Shown here piece after piece: positions 10,881 to 24,430 of a DNA stretch of 64,000 nt. The stretch is from Promerops cafer. Lineage: Eukaryota; Chordata; Aves; Passeriformes; Nectariniidae. The position numbers and the translations under genes were made by a program. The notes beneath the pieces were generated by a model that worked only from the letters and a program-made list of their open reading frames with translations, did not search any database and was not told the origin of the DNA. The DNA is taken from positions 1,422,911 through 1,486,910 of the forward strand of contig VZSE01015197.1 of NCBI GenBank assembly GCA_013398275.1. The letters are read 5' to 3'. Position 1 is the first letter of the stretch. Each line of letters opens with the position of its first letter.

Positions 10881-13636
10881 CAAGTTGGGAAAAGCAGCAC
10901 ATGAAAACACTAAGACAGAAGGGCATCCCAAAATATGTCAGTTATCATTCTTGATTACTTTTGATTGACAGTGACTAAAAGAAGCTCATAGCTCTGAGCA
11001 AGAAAACACTAGAGTGATGTCTGCCATATTTCAGAAGGCAGGCTATTATAATTTTCTGAGGTGTGGGAGGAGGAAATCCAAATGTTGTTGCTTTCTGTAT
11101 CTAACGCCAATTTCTCTTTTAATTGAAAGCACCTACAAGATTCTAAATTTTGTCTAGCTATGTAGAAGCATCTGATACTCTGGCAGAAGAAGAATAATAA
11201 AAGCTATAAAATAGGGCAGAAGAGAGAATATGCAAGCTTAAAGTTAAAATTTAAAAAAAAAAAAAAAAGAAAGAAGTTGTTTCTGGATTCCTTTTCCAAA
11301 ACATCTGAAATCAAGAAAATGAAAATTGCTGTAAATTCAACTAGTGGTATGGTGAAGGAATATATCTCACATCTAGGTGTTATCTAGTGTTTGACTCTTT
11401 GCCATAGCCAGGTGACAGCTAGACCTCTCAGCTGATCATTCTCAGGCAACTGTGAAAAAGGAAACAAGATCTGCATTACTCCCCATCACAGTTACCTTCA
11501 TTTTCCCATGCTGTACTGCTTAGCTGGACTACTTCATGCACTGCTATGTAAAGAATAATTGTGGACATCCTAGAACAGAACAGGATTTTTAATTAGGATT
11601 TTGTTTCGATCTGACTATGGAGAGCTACTGTCACCAGATTGTCCTGTGTAAAAACACATCTCTCCATCTGGTTGCCAGTCAGGAAATAAAGCAAAACAAA
11701 TACTACTTTAGATTAGTTTGCTTTGAACTGGATTTCAAATTGCTTTCTCTTGCTGAAAAAACCCTTGTATTTATTTCATGCAAAATATTCCATGCTAATC
11801 TAAGAATTTTATTTTGCTGCCTTTATGTCCGAGGAATTGACTTCAGCATGATCTCAGGTACAATACAAAGAGGTAAAAACACAGAGCATTAAAACCCTTG
11901 CTTACATAGTTGGCAAATGGCTGAAAAGGTTTTAAAACTTCTCTCTGAAAAAGCTCCAAAGAAGCACCAACATCTATCCTTTTCTCTTATTTTACTTACA
12001 TATTCTTATCCATGGAATTTCTCAAATTAATTCCAATAAGTTTGCTATATTAGCCCATCAAATTTGTTTGCTTTCTAAATTATTAAAAATTATGCCAATT
12101 CTTCGTTAGGAGTAATAGGTTACACTTTTATTGCAACTGAAACCAGTGGCTTTCTAAAAATATCTGATTTTAAGCCAGTTCTAGGTCTATACATTGATGT
12201 TAAACATGTTATTACATTTCTTCCCTATTTCTCAATTAACAAAATCTTTCTCCTAACAAAGAAATGCTAGCATAATGCAGTCAATTTTATGCCTTCTAAT
12301 TAAGTGGATCTCTCAAGGGTCTAATTTCCTGCAAAATTAAAAACCGCATTTGTGTGAATACAGTGAAAGAAGGTCAACAGCAGGAACTGAAAACATTTTA
12401 TTTCAGATTACTTCATAACATGGACATTTCTGCATTTCCCTGTAATGTAGTTTAAGACTCTCTAGTGAAGATGAGATTCAGCTGAGGTTCCCCTGTGTAA
12501 CAAATGATTCAGATGCTGCATCTTTCAGCCAGAAGATTATTTCCTCCAGCCTTAAATGAAACACTCAAAATATCCTCAAATTAAACTATTTTCTTAATTT
12601 CCAGATAACTCTGAAACAACCACAGCTTCATTTTTCAACAAATGTTGTTTCTTTCCTTGAACCCAGTTAAAACACATGTTGAAGTCCTGGCTTCAGGCAT
12701 GAAGAACTGTTGGAAAACCCCTCCTCTGGGTGATGCCAGCACAAACTTGTTCTCTGTACCAGGATTATTTGCCTTGCTCCAGAGATACCATGTTAGTTGC
12801 ACTTACTCATGAAAACTCTAGGACTTGCAACTTACAGATGCAACTAGCTACAGTGAATTCTAAAGACTCAACACTCTCATCTTTTCCTGTAATACAAAGT
12901 AGTTTCAAAGGCCCTTAGTCTGTCACAAGGAAGCCTGGGAATCATGGTAAATGGGGGCTGTGGAGGAGCCACATGATTCCCTGATATTGCAAGAGAACCA
13001 TCAGTCACTTTTAGTCTAAGCAAACTCTCACTTTCTTTAAGTTCTCAAGTCAAACTTTCATAAAACTTTCCAAACTCGTTCTTATCATAATGTAAAAAAG
13101 CAATCAAGAGTGTATCAGTAGCAGTATTTCATCAGAAGAGTGCCACTGGTAATGTGATGGAGAGAGGCATGTACAAAGGGGCCTTTAGCAAGTGACGATT
13201 GCAGTTTGTTAAAATCCTTGTTGAATGTTTTTAAATAATGCCATTACTGCAGGCAAATTCAAATTAAGAACTTTACTTGGAAATACAGGAAATTGAGCTG
13301 GTAAACCGATGGGTTTTAGTTCTGTCATGAAAGTGCTCCAACTTCAAATTTTGAATTTAAATCAATATAACCTTAACCCGCAGAAAGAGAAAACTGTAAG
13401 GAACAAGCACTGTGCCAACTTTGAAAGTAGGACAGGAACTAAATGTAGAATTCAGCATGATATGATGCTTCTTAAAGGTAAAATTGTGGTCATGCTGAGA
13501 TATATGATTGACAGTAGAAAATATCTTTCGACTACTCAAAGATCAATTTTAATTGGAATTTAGGTCAGATGTAGGAAAGTAACTTTTAGTAACCAAAAAT
13601 TTTTACTTGAAACTAACTCAAAATAATGATCAAAAT
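10881..13636. other. Unique AT-rich sequence, no gene recognised
   Basis: There is a 16-base A run at 11253-11268. Reading frames such as 11617-11892 (plus, 91 codons) and 12730-12918 (plus, 62 codons) have no recognisable domain. The last part of the ERV interior could extend a little into the left end of this stretch. Confidence 0.55.
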
Positions 13637-14092
13637 CACAGGATTCTGAGGCCTAAGGTGACCTTAAAAAGTCTTACAATCCATTTGACCACTCTTAGGC
13701 AGGATTAACTATAGCTAACCCACTTTTGATATGTGTAACCTGTTCTTGGACCTTCAGTGTCAGAAAACTAAGTTTGCCATCACTAACTTCTTTCCAAACA
13801 TTATTATTCTTAACTTAAAAAGCTATGATATTCTTTTCTTCCCTTACTTAAAACTGAAATGTACTTGTTCTATCCTTTCCAGAAATGGAGAATAATTCTT
13901 CCCATTTCTTTGTTGTTACTTTATTAAGAATTCAAGAACCAGCTTGCTTCTCTTTCCTTTGACAAATCTGAATAATTTCAATTTGTTATCATTGTTTTCT
14001 TATAAGAAATGCTTTCCAGACCATGCTGTTAGACTTTTTATAGCAGTATCGTACTTTAAACTGAACCCAGTACCTCAGGAGAGGTTTTTTAA
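13637..14092 (-). mobile_element. Ancient CR1-like LINE 3' fragment
   Basis: On the plus (antisense) strand it carries the marks of an old CR1 3' region in order: GGATTAACTATAGCTAACCC near 13703, the block GTAACCTGTTCTTGGACC near 13736, TGTTCTATCCTTTCCAGAAA near 13867, a TTATAAGAAATGCTTTCCAG block near 14001, and GAACCCAGTACCTCAGGAGA near 14063. The order and spacing fit one diverged copy on the minus strand. No coding capacity remains. The assignment rests on remembered consensus. Confidence 0.7.
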
Positions 14093-15559
14093 TTTATGAA
14101 TAAAACAGAAACTTTACTACCTGTGTATTATATATATTTTGTTGTTGTTATTTTTGTTAAGAGATTGGTATTGGTTACATTTAGATATAATGCTTGAGAA
14201 AATCACCCATTGTGCTGGGTTCTTGTTTTCCTAGATATGGCCTCTGCTGTACCTTGCTACAGCTCTCATCTGGTTTGTATATGAAGCTGCTGTGCTACGT
14301 TTGAGCAAGACAAACTGCAGCAACTGGGAATGCTGAGAGAGTCTAGCAGCTGGGGTGACACAGGTTTGGTGACTAATTCCTTGTTCCTACAGGGCACTCA
14401 ACCAGGATTTACAGACAAGCCCACTGTCCACAGCCCCTTCTCTTTCATGAGCACACTAAAAATCAAGACATAAAGTGAGTGAAACACGAATTGTTAGACA
14501 CAGGTCTCTAGAATGGTCTTTCAGAAGCTGCAGAGTTGCTGAGCATAACTTCTAATGAAAGGTCCTCTAAAACCTCAAACCTATGACTACCAGTAATTGC
14601 TAGAGCAAAACTAAGAACATTTTTATTTTTCTCTTTTCCAGTTAGTGTCAATATCTTTCTTACGAAACTGAGGTATTCAGGGGTGACTTCATGACTTATG
14701 AATGGATAAGCTGTCTCAAAGCTTCTGAATTTGTGACCACCCCATCTATTGCTTACCTGCTCTCCTCTCAACTGACTCCTGCTGGCAAAGGGAGGGCCTT
14801 TTTGTACTATGGGCAAATATGCATTGAAACAAGAAAGATCTATCAAAGAGGTAAATTTTGGACAATAGAGAAAATTTAAGAGGTTCCAAGTATACCCTTA
14901 GGAAAATAATTTGGATTCTAAAATAAGCCCTACATCATTACTGGTCTCCTTCTTTCTGTTATATTCATCAAAGATTTCTGGAGTCCTTGAAAGAATAACC
15001 TTGTTGTAACACCTACGAGAAGGGCACTTTGTAAACCTGTGCAAAGCAGCAAAACACTGTCCTTGCTTAAATCTCTTGTAACAATTTAAGGATGTATTGA
15101 TGACTAAAAAAAACTGCCAGCAGGTCAAACTCCTATCTGCTGTGATTTGTGGCTGTCATGTTGGCCAAGACTGTCTCACTGTTGTTCCCTAATCTGTCCA
15201 TGTTGATCTTCTGTGTCTTATATGTAGATGCCATTTTCTGTGGGACAGAAATTAAGTTTTTATACTATGTTTTTGCTTCGGATGTCCAGTGAAGAAGATC
15301 AATAGGTAATATGGTAATACTAATTATAGAAATTCTGTTGCTGTTTCCTGTAGTTCTGCTATGTACCCTGCTATTGTCCTGACAAACTGATCCCATCAGA
15401 AATGTTTTCAGGATAAGAGATTCATTCAGTTATATTGCATATGGTCTTCCAGAGTTATCTTGTCTGCACCTACTGCAATTTGTTTCAATTAAACAAGGCA
15501 GTTTATTACCAAGACCCTGAGCAGCTCAGTTTAATGCTGAGTTTAGCCCTGTTTCAGCT

Positions 15560-15620
15560 GAAGGAGGGACCAGGAAACCTCTAGAGGACCTTTCCACTCC
15601 AAGTTATGTAATGGTCTATG
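15560..15620 (+). mobile_element. Possible CR1 3'-end remnant
   Basis: The short block AACCTCTAGAGGACCTTTCC followed by a degenerate form of the CR1 terminal repeat (GTAATGGTCTATG) looks like the last 60 bases of an old CR1 copy on the plus strand. It is short and diverged, so chance resemblance is possible. Confidence 0.4.
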
Positions 15621-17491
15621 TTTGTCTTTTTGCTTTTAAAATTGTTTTTCATTTTTGTTCCAGTAAACTTTAGTTAGTCAGTTGCTTTATTTTCATTTTT
15701 TGGGCAAAGATGCTGAGCTGGTGGTTGGATGGGTTGCTTCACTATTCTGTTTCTCTTCTGCTCAAGGGAGTGTCACAGTGGTTTAATCTTCTGGTGTCAA
15801 GGATATAAGGCTCACTAATGCCAGATCCTCAGATTCTTTCATGGCTGATTCAGCCCTTCACTCTTTTTAGAAAAATAAACTGCAGCTTCTGTGTATGAAT
15901 TTTTCAGCTGTCACACTAAAACTCCAATGCCTTAACTGTTGGGACACTCCACGCTTTTTTTCACTCCATCCTGCTGCATGGCTTTTTGTATACAGAAAGT
16001 TAAGTCATAGTTAAGTCTCAGCAATGGTCCAGCAATATATGCCTCTCAAAACATGTAGGAAAAAAAAGCCCTCTCTTGAAAGGATAAATTTGGTAGTGTG
16101 TTTTAGTAAGTGGGATAAGTAAAAAAAAGCCAGTATATTATTGGAAGCTTTAGAAGAAAGGTAAGAAGTAACAGTGACTGACCTTAAAAGAATCAATTTT
16201 TTAACAATCATTTATCAGACAAAATGTCAGAAAAGATTAAAATAAAGAACTTTGATTCTTCTGCATAGGATTTTTTAGGCTCTTAAAGTCCAAGCTTATT
16301 CTGCCTGTCAGTAGTACAACTAATGAAGGGCTTTCTGAGGACTTTTGCTGTGATCCTTTGGTTTATAAAAGAAGAGTGAAGAAGGAATATTCTGCTTGCT
16401 CCAATAGTGATCTTCAGCTATTCCTACAATGCCTTGGCTCAAGCTGCTTTGCAGCTGCTGCACAAGTTTGACTTGGCATGACTATTAATGATTTGACCTT
16501 CATCCCAAGTTTACTTTGTGCTCACAAGAGCAGTGGGTAGTGATGAGGAATATGATTTCGTTCCTAGAGGCAATTAGGTTGCTTGGTAGCCATAGTGCTA
16601 CTTACAAGGGAGAAGTCTTGTCTAACCATCAGTAAACTTTGCTCAGAACATTTACAGCATTTATGGACTGTCATTCTTGCTCCCTCTGTGATCCTCCTTT
16701 TGTTCTCAGCAAGAGATTTAAGTGCTCCAAACCACCACTGAATCAAAAAATGTCCGTAATTTGTACCGGTAAATAGCAAACCTAACATGCTCCCTGTGAA
16801 AATTGAGGATAGTTTTATGCAGGTAAAATAAGCCTGTCTATACTGCAGGATGTAGAACAGTGACATAGTCACCTCATGGAAGCATAATTATCCTTTAAAA
16901 GGGTGTGTGTATTCTACCAAATCCCTTAGGACTAGCTGCTGAGAAAGAAGAAATGAAAAATAAACCAAAGCAGAATAAACAGACTGGTGTTTTAGAATTG
17001 CTTGGCAATTTTAATTCTCAAAACAGTAAAAAGATCTCTCAAAGTGAGAAAATGTCACCCTGTGTTTCTGCACAGCAGAAGAAAAGACACAGGAAGAGGC
17101 AGAGCATCTCAGCTGAGTTACAATAAAAGATTCTGTGGCTGACATTTTGATTGTTTTGCATAATATAATATAAAAAACAAAATTATTCCTAGTATCTGCT
17201 ACTTACAGCTGACAGGCTTGCCCTGGTAGCAGCTGGACAAATGCAACCAGTTGCTGTGGAGAACATTTTTGTTTATTGGGCTTTAGTCCAGCTGTACATC
17301 CTCTTTCAGCCTGTGTCTTATCCATGTGTGGCATTCCTGCATGAAGATGTTTTGAAGTTTCAGTTCCTTCAAGGTTTCTAAGTGGTTAAATATTTAATTC
17401 TTCTCTTTGCTTTTAAATATGTGTATGCACACACACCTCTGTATTTATAGTCATATCCATATCTGTATTGATACAACTGTACCAGCATCTG

Positions 17492-17515
17492 TATATATGT
17501 ATATATATATATGTA
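17492..17515. repeat. TA-rich microsatellite
   Basis: Alternating TA with single G interruptions (TATATATGTATATATATATA). It lies in a wider TG/CA- and TA-rich stretch from about 17420 to 17570. Confidence 0.85.
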
Positions 17516-18546
17516 TGAATGTACATAGGTACATTTGTGTGTATTTGTACAATTACCATGCAGACACACATGTACAGACAAAAGCTTTAGAGGTTAATAT
17601 TCTTTGGCCATTTTTTATTCTATAGTAGAGATCTATCTTGTTTTGAAAATTCTTCCATAATATTGTTTTGCTTTGAAAATAACAGCATGTGACCACATTT
17701 CAGAGTTTAACGAAAATGGACTCTGAAATACAAAGTCAGGAAAGGTGGATGGAATTTTGATCTGCTCTGCGAGAACATAAGGATGTTTCAGCTGAGAAAA
17801 AGAATTTGGTTTTCCTGTGCTGATGTCTGTCTTTCAAACAAGAGGGTTTAAATGATTTCTTTTTCTTTATATAAGCCTGGTCCATGGTTAAAATTTACAG
17901 TTCCTCTGCTGTATCTAATATATACCTCATTCCTTTGCTGGATTTGGACCACTGTGTGAAGGTACTCAGGATAACTTTCATTGACCTCCAATATTCAGCC
18001 CTAGGGTTTCTTACTCAGCCTTTCTGGAAACTGGTTTCAAATCACTTCCTTATTTTGCAAGTGTCTGTGATTATTCTTTAATTTTGAATATCTCTCTCCT
18101 GTGTTCAAACTAAACCCTTTAATTTGATCTCCCTTTTATAGGGGTTTAGTGTTTACATTTCCATGTTGTCTGAGTGGCACAGTGGAAGAGACACAACTAC
18201 TACAGTTTATATAACTGAAAATAATATCTTGTGGGCACTGGGGAACATCTAATGCAGATAGAGCAGTATATAACTGCAGATGAGCTAGTGTAATTATTTT
18301 TTTTAGTATAGAAAGAAAGGCTTAGTTCAGATGAATTTCATTTCCTTAACTTAGATTTTTCAAGGAGAGGTCACAAATCTGAGAACAAATGCAATACTTG
18401 AGGGAAAATGCCTGTTTCTCATGTTAACGAATTTGTACTGGGAATGAACTCCTCCACTGCCTGACAGGGACCTACTGGAAGTCATCATAACACACATACC
18501 TGGTGTCTCATACAGTAGAAGTTAGATAATTCCAGTCCTGTCCTGA

Positions 18547-18860
18547 GTGGGGCCTCCACAGGAGCATCCTGCAGCTGATTCTGCAGTTGCTGGGATTACA
18601 GTCCAAGAAACTGGGTTGCTGATCTCCTTAGAAAGGGATTCCTGGATCATGCCTGTTTCCTTTCCTGTTTACATGCTCCCCCACTGTGCTCTGCCACTGC
18701 CTTTGCCTCTCCTGAGCCTGACTCCCACCTCGAGCCATGCCAGCCCTGCAGGTGGTACTGCTCCTCCATGGAGAGGCACATCTGCCAGCAGCTCCTCCTG
18801 AGCCACAGAGACTTCCTTCCATCAGCCTTGAGGTTCTGCAGGGAATGGTTTTCTTCATGT
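18547..18860. other. GC-richer patch without recognised function
   Basis: This stretch is visibly richer in G and C than its surroundings and is open on both strands (18547-18801 plus, 18628-18858 minus). Neither translation resembles a known family; the compositions are Pro/Ser/Leu-rich and Arg/Gly/Ser-rich. CpG is scarce, so it is not a CpG island. Confidence 0.4.
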
Positions 18861-21800
18861 TCTAATGGAAGTGCATAGTGAGAGAGAAAGTAGGGAAATG
18901 CTCTGAGGAGTGAGGTACAGATGCTTGGACGAGGAAGGATGTGGTGGAGGCCACGTTGGGGCTGGAACTTGAAATGTGCCAGATATTCTTGGCAGTACCA
19001 TCTTGGTAGATTTTTCTTTTCATCTTAACAAAAAATGATCTGCATTATTGATAAATGATTTCAAGTAATCTGTTAGCCAATTTTTATGTTTGAGAGAGAA
19101 TGTGGGCCCCTCCTCACACCAAAAAAACCCATGTCCTGAAACCAAAACATGCCCCCCTCTTCCCCCCACTCCAAAAGGAAAAGCCTCCAGATTTGAGCAA
19201 CATATGTGCGAAGAGGGAAAGGAGACCACTCCACCTTCTTTTCTGACAAGTACATTTTTTTGCATTCGCTGTTTCCAAGGCTTTTCCTGATATTTGATTG
19301 AGTGTTTGAATTACAAGGCCAAATGAAATGTAGGAGGAGTCCTCTCAGAAGATTTTCTAGACCAACTCTGTCCTTAAATCAGACCACACGTGTGTACCAC
19401 ATCATGGTTGAGATCCACAGCAAGATACTCTAGACCTTGAAAGATCTACCTCTCCACCTCTGATGCTTCAAAGTACCGAAAATTCCTTCAGTTTTCCCTT
19501 AACATTTGTGCCTTTACCTGCTTGTCAACAGTTTTGAGGCATGTTTTCTGCTGAAAGACTGCAAAAGGTTAGTGAGAAAAAAAAATCTAAAGTAACAGCT
19601 GAAATCTATCATAAATATAGCTACAATGTCATACCCGTACATCAAATATTCCTGCATGCAGAGAATACATCTGCCTCAACACATTGGAAAACTGGTTCTG
19701 AGACCATGGTAGTAGTCAAAGTTGTGACTTATGTGCCTATGCTTAGTAATTGAACATATTTACAGTGCTCATTTCAAATACAGAACATTAGCAAGAGATT
19801 GGTCATGAATGTTTCTCATACCAAGATACTACAATAGAATAATTTAACCTGTGAAAAAAAAACGAAAAATAAAATACAACTTTTAAAGCCAATCTGCTGA
19901 AAAAATTCATAAGATGAAAAAAAAGTTCCATTTTTTTTCCTTTTCACTGCTAAAAATCTATAGTTGTATCTGTTTTTTTTTCCAGTGAAATGGAAGTCTG
20001 TGTTTTTAAACAAGTTAGGTATCATAGCAACTTGATCTGAACTTGTTGTTTCTTGTTAATGATTTGGTGAATTCCAGTATATGAGCTCTGTAGAGTTGTT
20101 CTAATGAACACCTATTTTTCTATGGAATGGCACAGAATTTTCTTAAATTAATTGGGAAATTTTTGCTTGCTGTTATTAAATAAAATTTACTTTAATGAAT
20201 AGAGATGTAGTTGTCTGCAGTGAGTAAACAATGTGCGTATCTTTCTGTATTACATAATGTTTTTCCTTCTTAAAAAGAATAAAATTTTGAAAATGGAAAA
20301 TACCAAGAAAATAGGACCCTTTTTTTTCTCATAAACACAAGCTTCTAGCTTTTTTAGGATGTAATTAGACTATACAGATCACTTGACCCCTGATATTTTT
20401 CAGTGATAGTTTTTCTTGGAATCAGAATGTGAAAGATCTAATTTTAATGAGTTTGTATTTGTAGAAGTCTGCACACACACAAAAAATCTCCAACTGTCAC
20501 AACAGCCAGTAATTGGCAGAGAAATGCTTTGATAAAAATAGGAAGACATCCCTGCTGGTTCAAGACAGGTGGACATCAACTTGAATCCAATTTACATCTT
20601 AAAATGCATGATAGAAAGGATTTGCATTACATTGCCTAGATGAAAGGGAACTCTTAGTCTGAGAGCCTCATTTACTTTCCTGTCTTCCTTTTCTTTTCTT
20701 GCCCAAACACTCAAACTCTCTGTAGAGAAGTTTTAATGAAGATAGCTTGTTCAGCTCCTGTTTGAGGCAGCTATTTACTTGACTAAGGCTCAAATCTGAA
20801 CTCATGCTGGGCTAAAAAAGAAAGCCCAAACTGATAATTGGGCAAACCTGAAATTGGATAACCTGCTTTAACCTCTGCTTGAATCAAATGAGCCCATCTT
20901 TAAGACTGAGTTATTTTCATTTGGTTGCGTGGTCAAGGTCCCTTGCAACCCTTAACTGGGATCTAGCAAGAGACCTTCAGTGGAATGTGCCTGCTTGGAA
21001 AGGTACAAGAAATGGCTCCCGATAGACAGCTTTGGACTATCTGAGTGATCCTAGCTGCAGGTTTAGGTGTATGATCCATATTTAAATTGTTACTTCAGAT
21101 ACAAACTTTTACTCCAGCTTAAAGTTTTTGGAGTAAGAGTCCAACACTGTATTAAGTGAGGGAAAAGTAGGTTTATTTTTTTCCAAAATGGATGCTGAAG
21201 GAAGGCAGGTAGGGAGTAGGTGGGTAGTCTGAATTTTTGTTCCCATGCAGTTCTTCTCAATTTGTTTGTGTCAGGACTGATGGAAAATAAAAGCTTGATT
21301 ACAGAAGCTTATAGTATTCTGTCTGTATGTCTTCAGGTACAAATTCAAATCTTGCAATCAGCAGTGTGAAGTCTGTAAAGACTACTCCAAATTTATATGT
21401 GCACCTCACACTGACATTTCACTGTTTGTTAAATATTTGATTCTGAGTTGGCATTCCTTTTTTTAAAATAACCTTTCCATTACAGATAAGATTCTCTGTG
21501 TCTTTGAAAAGACAGAGCAATATGTCACCAATGTAAATATGGTCCATTGTTTTCAAATGTAACTCTACTTCTTCCATGAAGCATCTATTTTGTGGAGGTC
21601 CTTTAAAGTATGTCTAATAATCTGTGTTACTGCATGTTTTATCTTTTTCTAATTTTGGGGAACTTTTATCTAACTTCAACATGCATGTGAAATGGAGAAT
21701 TGAAATGAATGGAGCTACTGAGGACTTTGGGTTGAAATACTCAGCCACTGAAATATCTAAGTAACATTGGCTCTGTTGGACATGGGGGAAGATCCTGGCG

Positions 21801-22807
21801 ATTCTCACAGAAGACACCTCTCATAGCCCCTCCTAGACCAAAATTTTGCCATGCAAACCCAATACACTGACCTTGTCCTTGAGAAGCTCAGTAGTACTTC
21901 CCATATGTTCTTTCATTGTGTTTGCATAATTATTTGTGTGAACACAAGTGGGGAAACATTAAAGACTAAGAAAAACAAAATCATATTGTGTTGTTAATGC
22001 TTTATATTTTGTTTAGTCCTTCAAATTTACCTGTGAGTGTTAGACTAACAGGTTGTGCCTTTCTGTATTGGCTAGAAGTGTAGACCACTAAGAAAAGAAA
22101 CAAACTGAAAACATTTTCTGGTACCTTTGTTGTGCCTCTGCATGGTAATATGTGTATGTCTGCAGGACTCCCTGCTCTGGAATATAATCTCTGGTTTCTT
22201 TTGGAGTCTGAACTGAAAAAAGGAGGGAAAGTAAAGGCTTACTGCTGTCATTTCTGATGTTATAAGGTTACAGGCTACAACCTTGGGAGATTTTACACTA
22301 AATTTGATTTTTATTGTTTCTCAAAATGGGACCTGTTTTCTGACAGTCAATAAAACTGCAGGTGATACTGCTCTTAGATGTGAATGGAGTATTACTGTTT
22401 GCTATAGCAGTTTAACTGCAGGGCAAGCTTATAAGGTTTTTTTTTTTTAGAAAAACACAATCTTTTTTTAGCCACAGGACTATTTCTTTATTTTCATCAA
22501 GTTCTCTGGTAATATTGGTGTATACACACCTGAGCACATCTGAAATAAGCAGAAAGTTCTCTGCAACTGAAGTACAAAAGAAACTGAAAATTGAAAATCA
22601 CTATTGGTAGGCTAAACTGAAAGTGGTTTTAACACACTATATAAATAGGTAATCCCAAGATTTAAAATCATTTATCATGGCAAATATTTTGTGAGTATTA
22701 TACAGTAGTGGCAATGTAGAAATCAACTTCATCTCTTGGTGCTTTCTTTTAAGTCATATTTTCTAGTTCTGAAAATCTGAAATACTGGTATGTGGTATTT
22801 ATACTTT

Positions 22808-23870
22808 GAATCACAGCACCTCTGAGGTTCAAAGGGAGTTTTGGGCATGGTCTAGCCAAATGCTCCTGCTAAAAGCAGGATTTCCTAGAGCCAATTGCTA
22901 AGGGCTGTGTCCGGTTGTATTTTGAATATCTCCAAGCATGGAGACTCCACAAGTTCTCTGATCAACCTATACTCCAAAACAGTCTTGGTGAAAAGATTTT
23001 TCTGACATTTAAATGGAATTTCCTCTCTGAATTGGTGTCCATTGGAATTTTTCTTGCCACTGAACATCAGCAAGAAGAGACTGACTTCCTCTTCTTCTTC
23101 CCTTCCATCATGAGTATGTATCTCTATATACATGTACTCATACATATATATATATATATGTATATATATATACACATGTGGATAAGACCAATGGATACTT
23201 CTCTTAGTCATTTTGGTGGCCCTTTACTAAGCTGTCTCCAGTATTTCCATGTCTCTTCTGTACTGAGCAGCCCAATATTTGATACAACATTCCTGATGTG
23301 GGCTCATCTGTGCCTTCCCTGATATGTGGGAAAGGCTTTTCCTATCAGACCCAATGTCATTTCTAGCCTCCTTTGCTGAGAGGAGGCATTCTTCACTCAT
23401 GGTCAGCCTGTGGTCAGGAAGGACACAGTAGTAGCTCTCTGCAAAGCTTCTTTGCAGCTGGTCAACTCCCAGCTATCCTGTGCATGAGACTATTCCTACC
23501 CAAGTGCAGGATTTGGTGTTTGTTGAACATCATGAATTTCCTCTCATCCCATTTCGCCACCTTGTTGAGGGCCTTCCGAATGGCAAGATGAATTTGGTGT
23601 ATCAGCCACTCCCCTTGGTTTAATATCATCTGTGCTGTTCCATCATCCAAGTCATTAATGAAGCAGTTACACAGGATTGGCCCAGCAGCAATCCTTGGAG
23701 CATGCAACTAGTAAGTGGCCCCCAGCTGAATTTTGTGTTTCTGATCCCAACCCCTAGAGCTCAAAAGCTCAGACAGTTTTCAATCTCTCTCATTGCCCAC
23801 TATCTAATCTCTGTCTCCTGTTGGACTTGCTAGTCCTCATGCAGTTCTTCATGGTTATTACTGAGGCTAC
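22808..23870 (-). mobile_element. CR1 LINE fragment: 3' UTR and reverse transcriptase C-terminal part
   Basis: On the plus (antisense) strand the left end matches the CR1 3' region (GAATCACAGCACCTCTGAGG and TTTTGAATATCTCCAAGCAT), so the element runs on the minus strand. Its minus-strand frame at 23462-23707 gives the CR1 reverse transcriptase segments FINDLDDG, MMFNKHQILHLGRN and nearby residues, well after the catalytic motif A region. The frame is broken by stops, and the terminal 8-bp repeat is not clear. An AT microsatellite at 23143-23173 has grown inside the 3' part. The right-hand end, at about 23870, overlaps in consensus position with the next CR1 fragment, so this is a separate copy. 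Confidence 0.85.
23143..23173. repeat. AT microsatellite inside CR1
   Basis: Alternating AT/TA of about 31 bases with one G interruption. It lies within the 3' part of the CR1 copy at 22808-23870. Confidence 0.85.
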
Positions 23871-23885
23871 ACTCTGCCCCATTGT

Positions 23886-24430
23886 GTAGGTCATTAATTG
23901 AACAGGATTGGAGCCAGTATCAACCCCTGGGATACACTGGGAGTTATTGCTCTCCAACTAGAGTTTGTGTTATGGGTCACCAACCACCCCATCTCTGGGT
24001 CTGTCCATTCAGTTGGTTTTCCATCCTCGTGGTCAGTCTGTCTGTCTGGTGAATACCTCGTCAGTTTCTCTCTGAGAATCCTATGGGTAACAGTGGCAAA
24101 AGCCTTTCTGAAGTCAAAATACTCAGTATCCTCTGCTCTCTCATTTGCTGGGCCAGTCATCAGTACATCGGTCAAGCAACATTTTCCAATGACGGTACCA
24201 TAAAAACTACTCTTGATGAGCTTCTTGTTCATGTGTCTTACAGCATTACTTGCTTCATCAGGTTCCAAGGCTCAGGGTTCTCTGGGTCTTTTTTACTGTC
24301 CTTGAAGATAGGAGAGTCATTTTCTTTCTTCCTGTCCTCAGACACCTTTCTCAGTCACAATGATTGTTCAAAGATCTCCAAGTGGTCTTTCAATGACAAC
24401 TTTTCCCTGTCCTCTGTCAGGATTCTGTGA
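23886..24430 (-). mobile_element. Second CR1 LINE fragment, reverse transcriptase region
   Basis: The minus-strand frame at 23894-24268 (124 codons) carries CR1 reverse transcriptase landmarks: the YFDFRKAFATVTHRILREKL block (family form has D-F-S-K-A-F-D-T-V; here the second Asp is lost), the SSWRAITPSVSQG block and the ILAPILFN block. The Asp of the F-D-F-x-K-A-F motif is kept. The copy starts at the LFN region and runs upstream, ending at about 24430, so it has neither the 3' UTR nor the FADD active-site part. It is a non-functional remnant in the same orientation as its left neighbour. Confidence 0.85.

Larger units (their letters stand above)
14093..22807. other. Unique AT-rich sequence with few repeats
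   Basis: Nothing gene-like can be supported in this stretch of nearly 9 kb. It contains a possible CR1 tail (15560-15620), a TA microsatellite (17492-17515), a GC-richer patch (about 18547-18860) and a 12-base T run at 22437-22448. The 102-codon frame at 16564-16872 (minus) has no recognisable domain. Confidence 0.55.

Noticed and set aside
22915..23322. 135-codon plus-strand frame
   Set aside because: It is antisense to a CR1 copy and runs through an AT microsatellite, as the Tyr/Ile-rich stretch shows.
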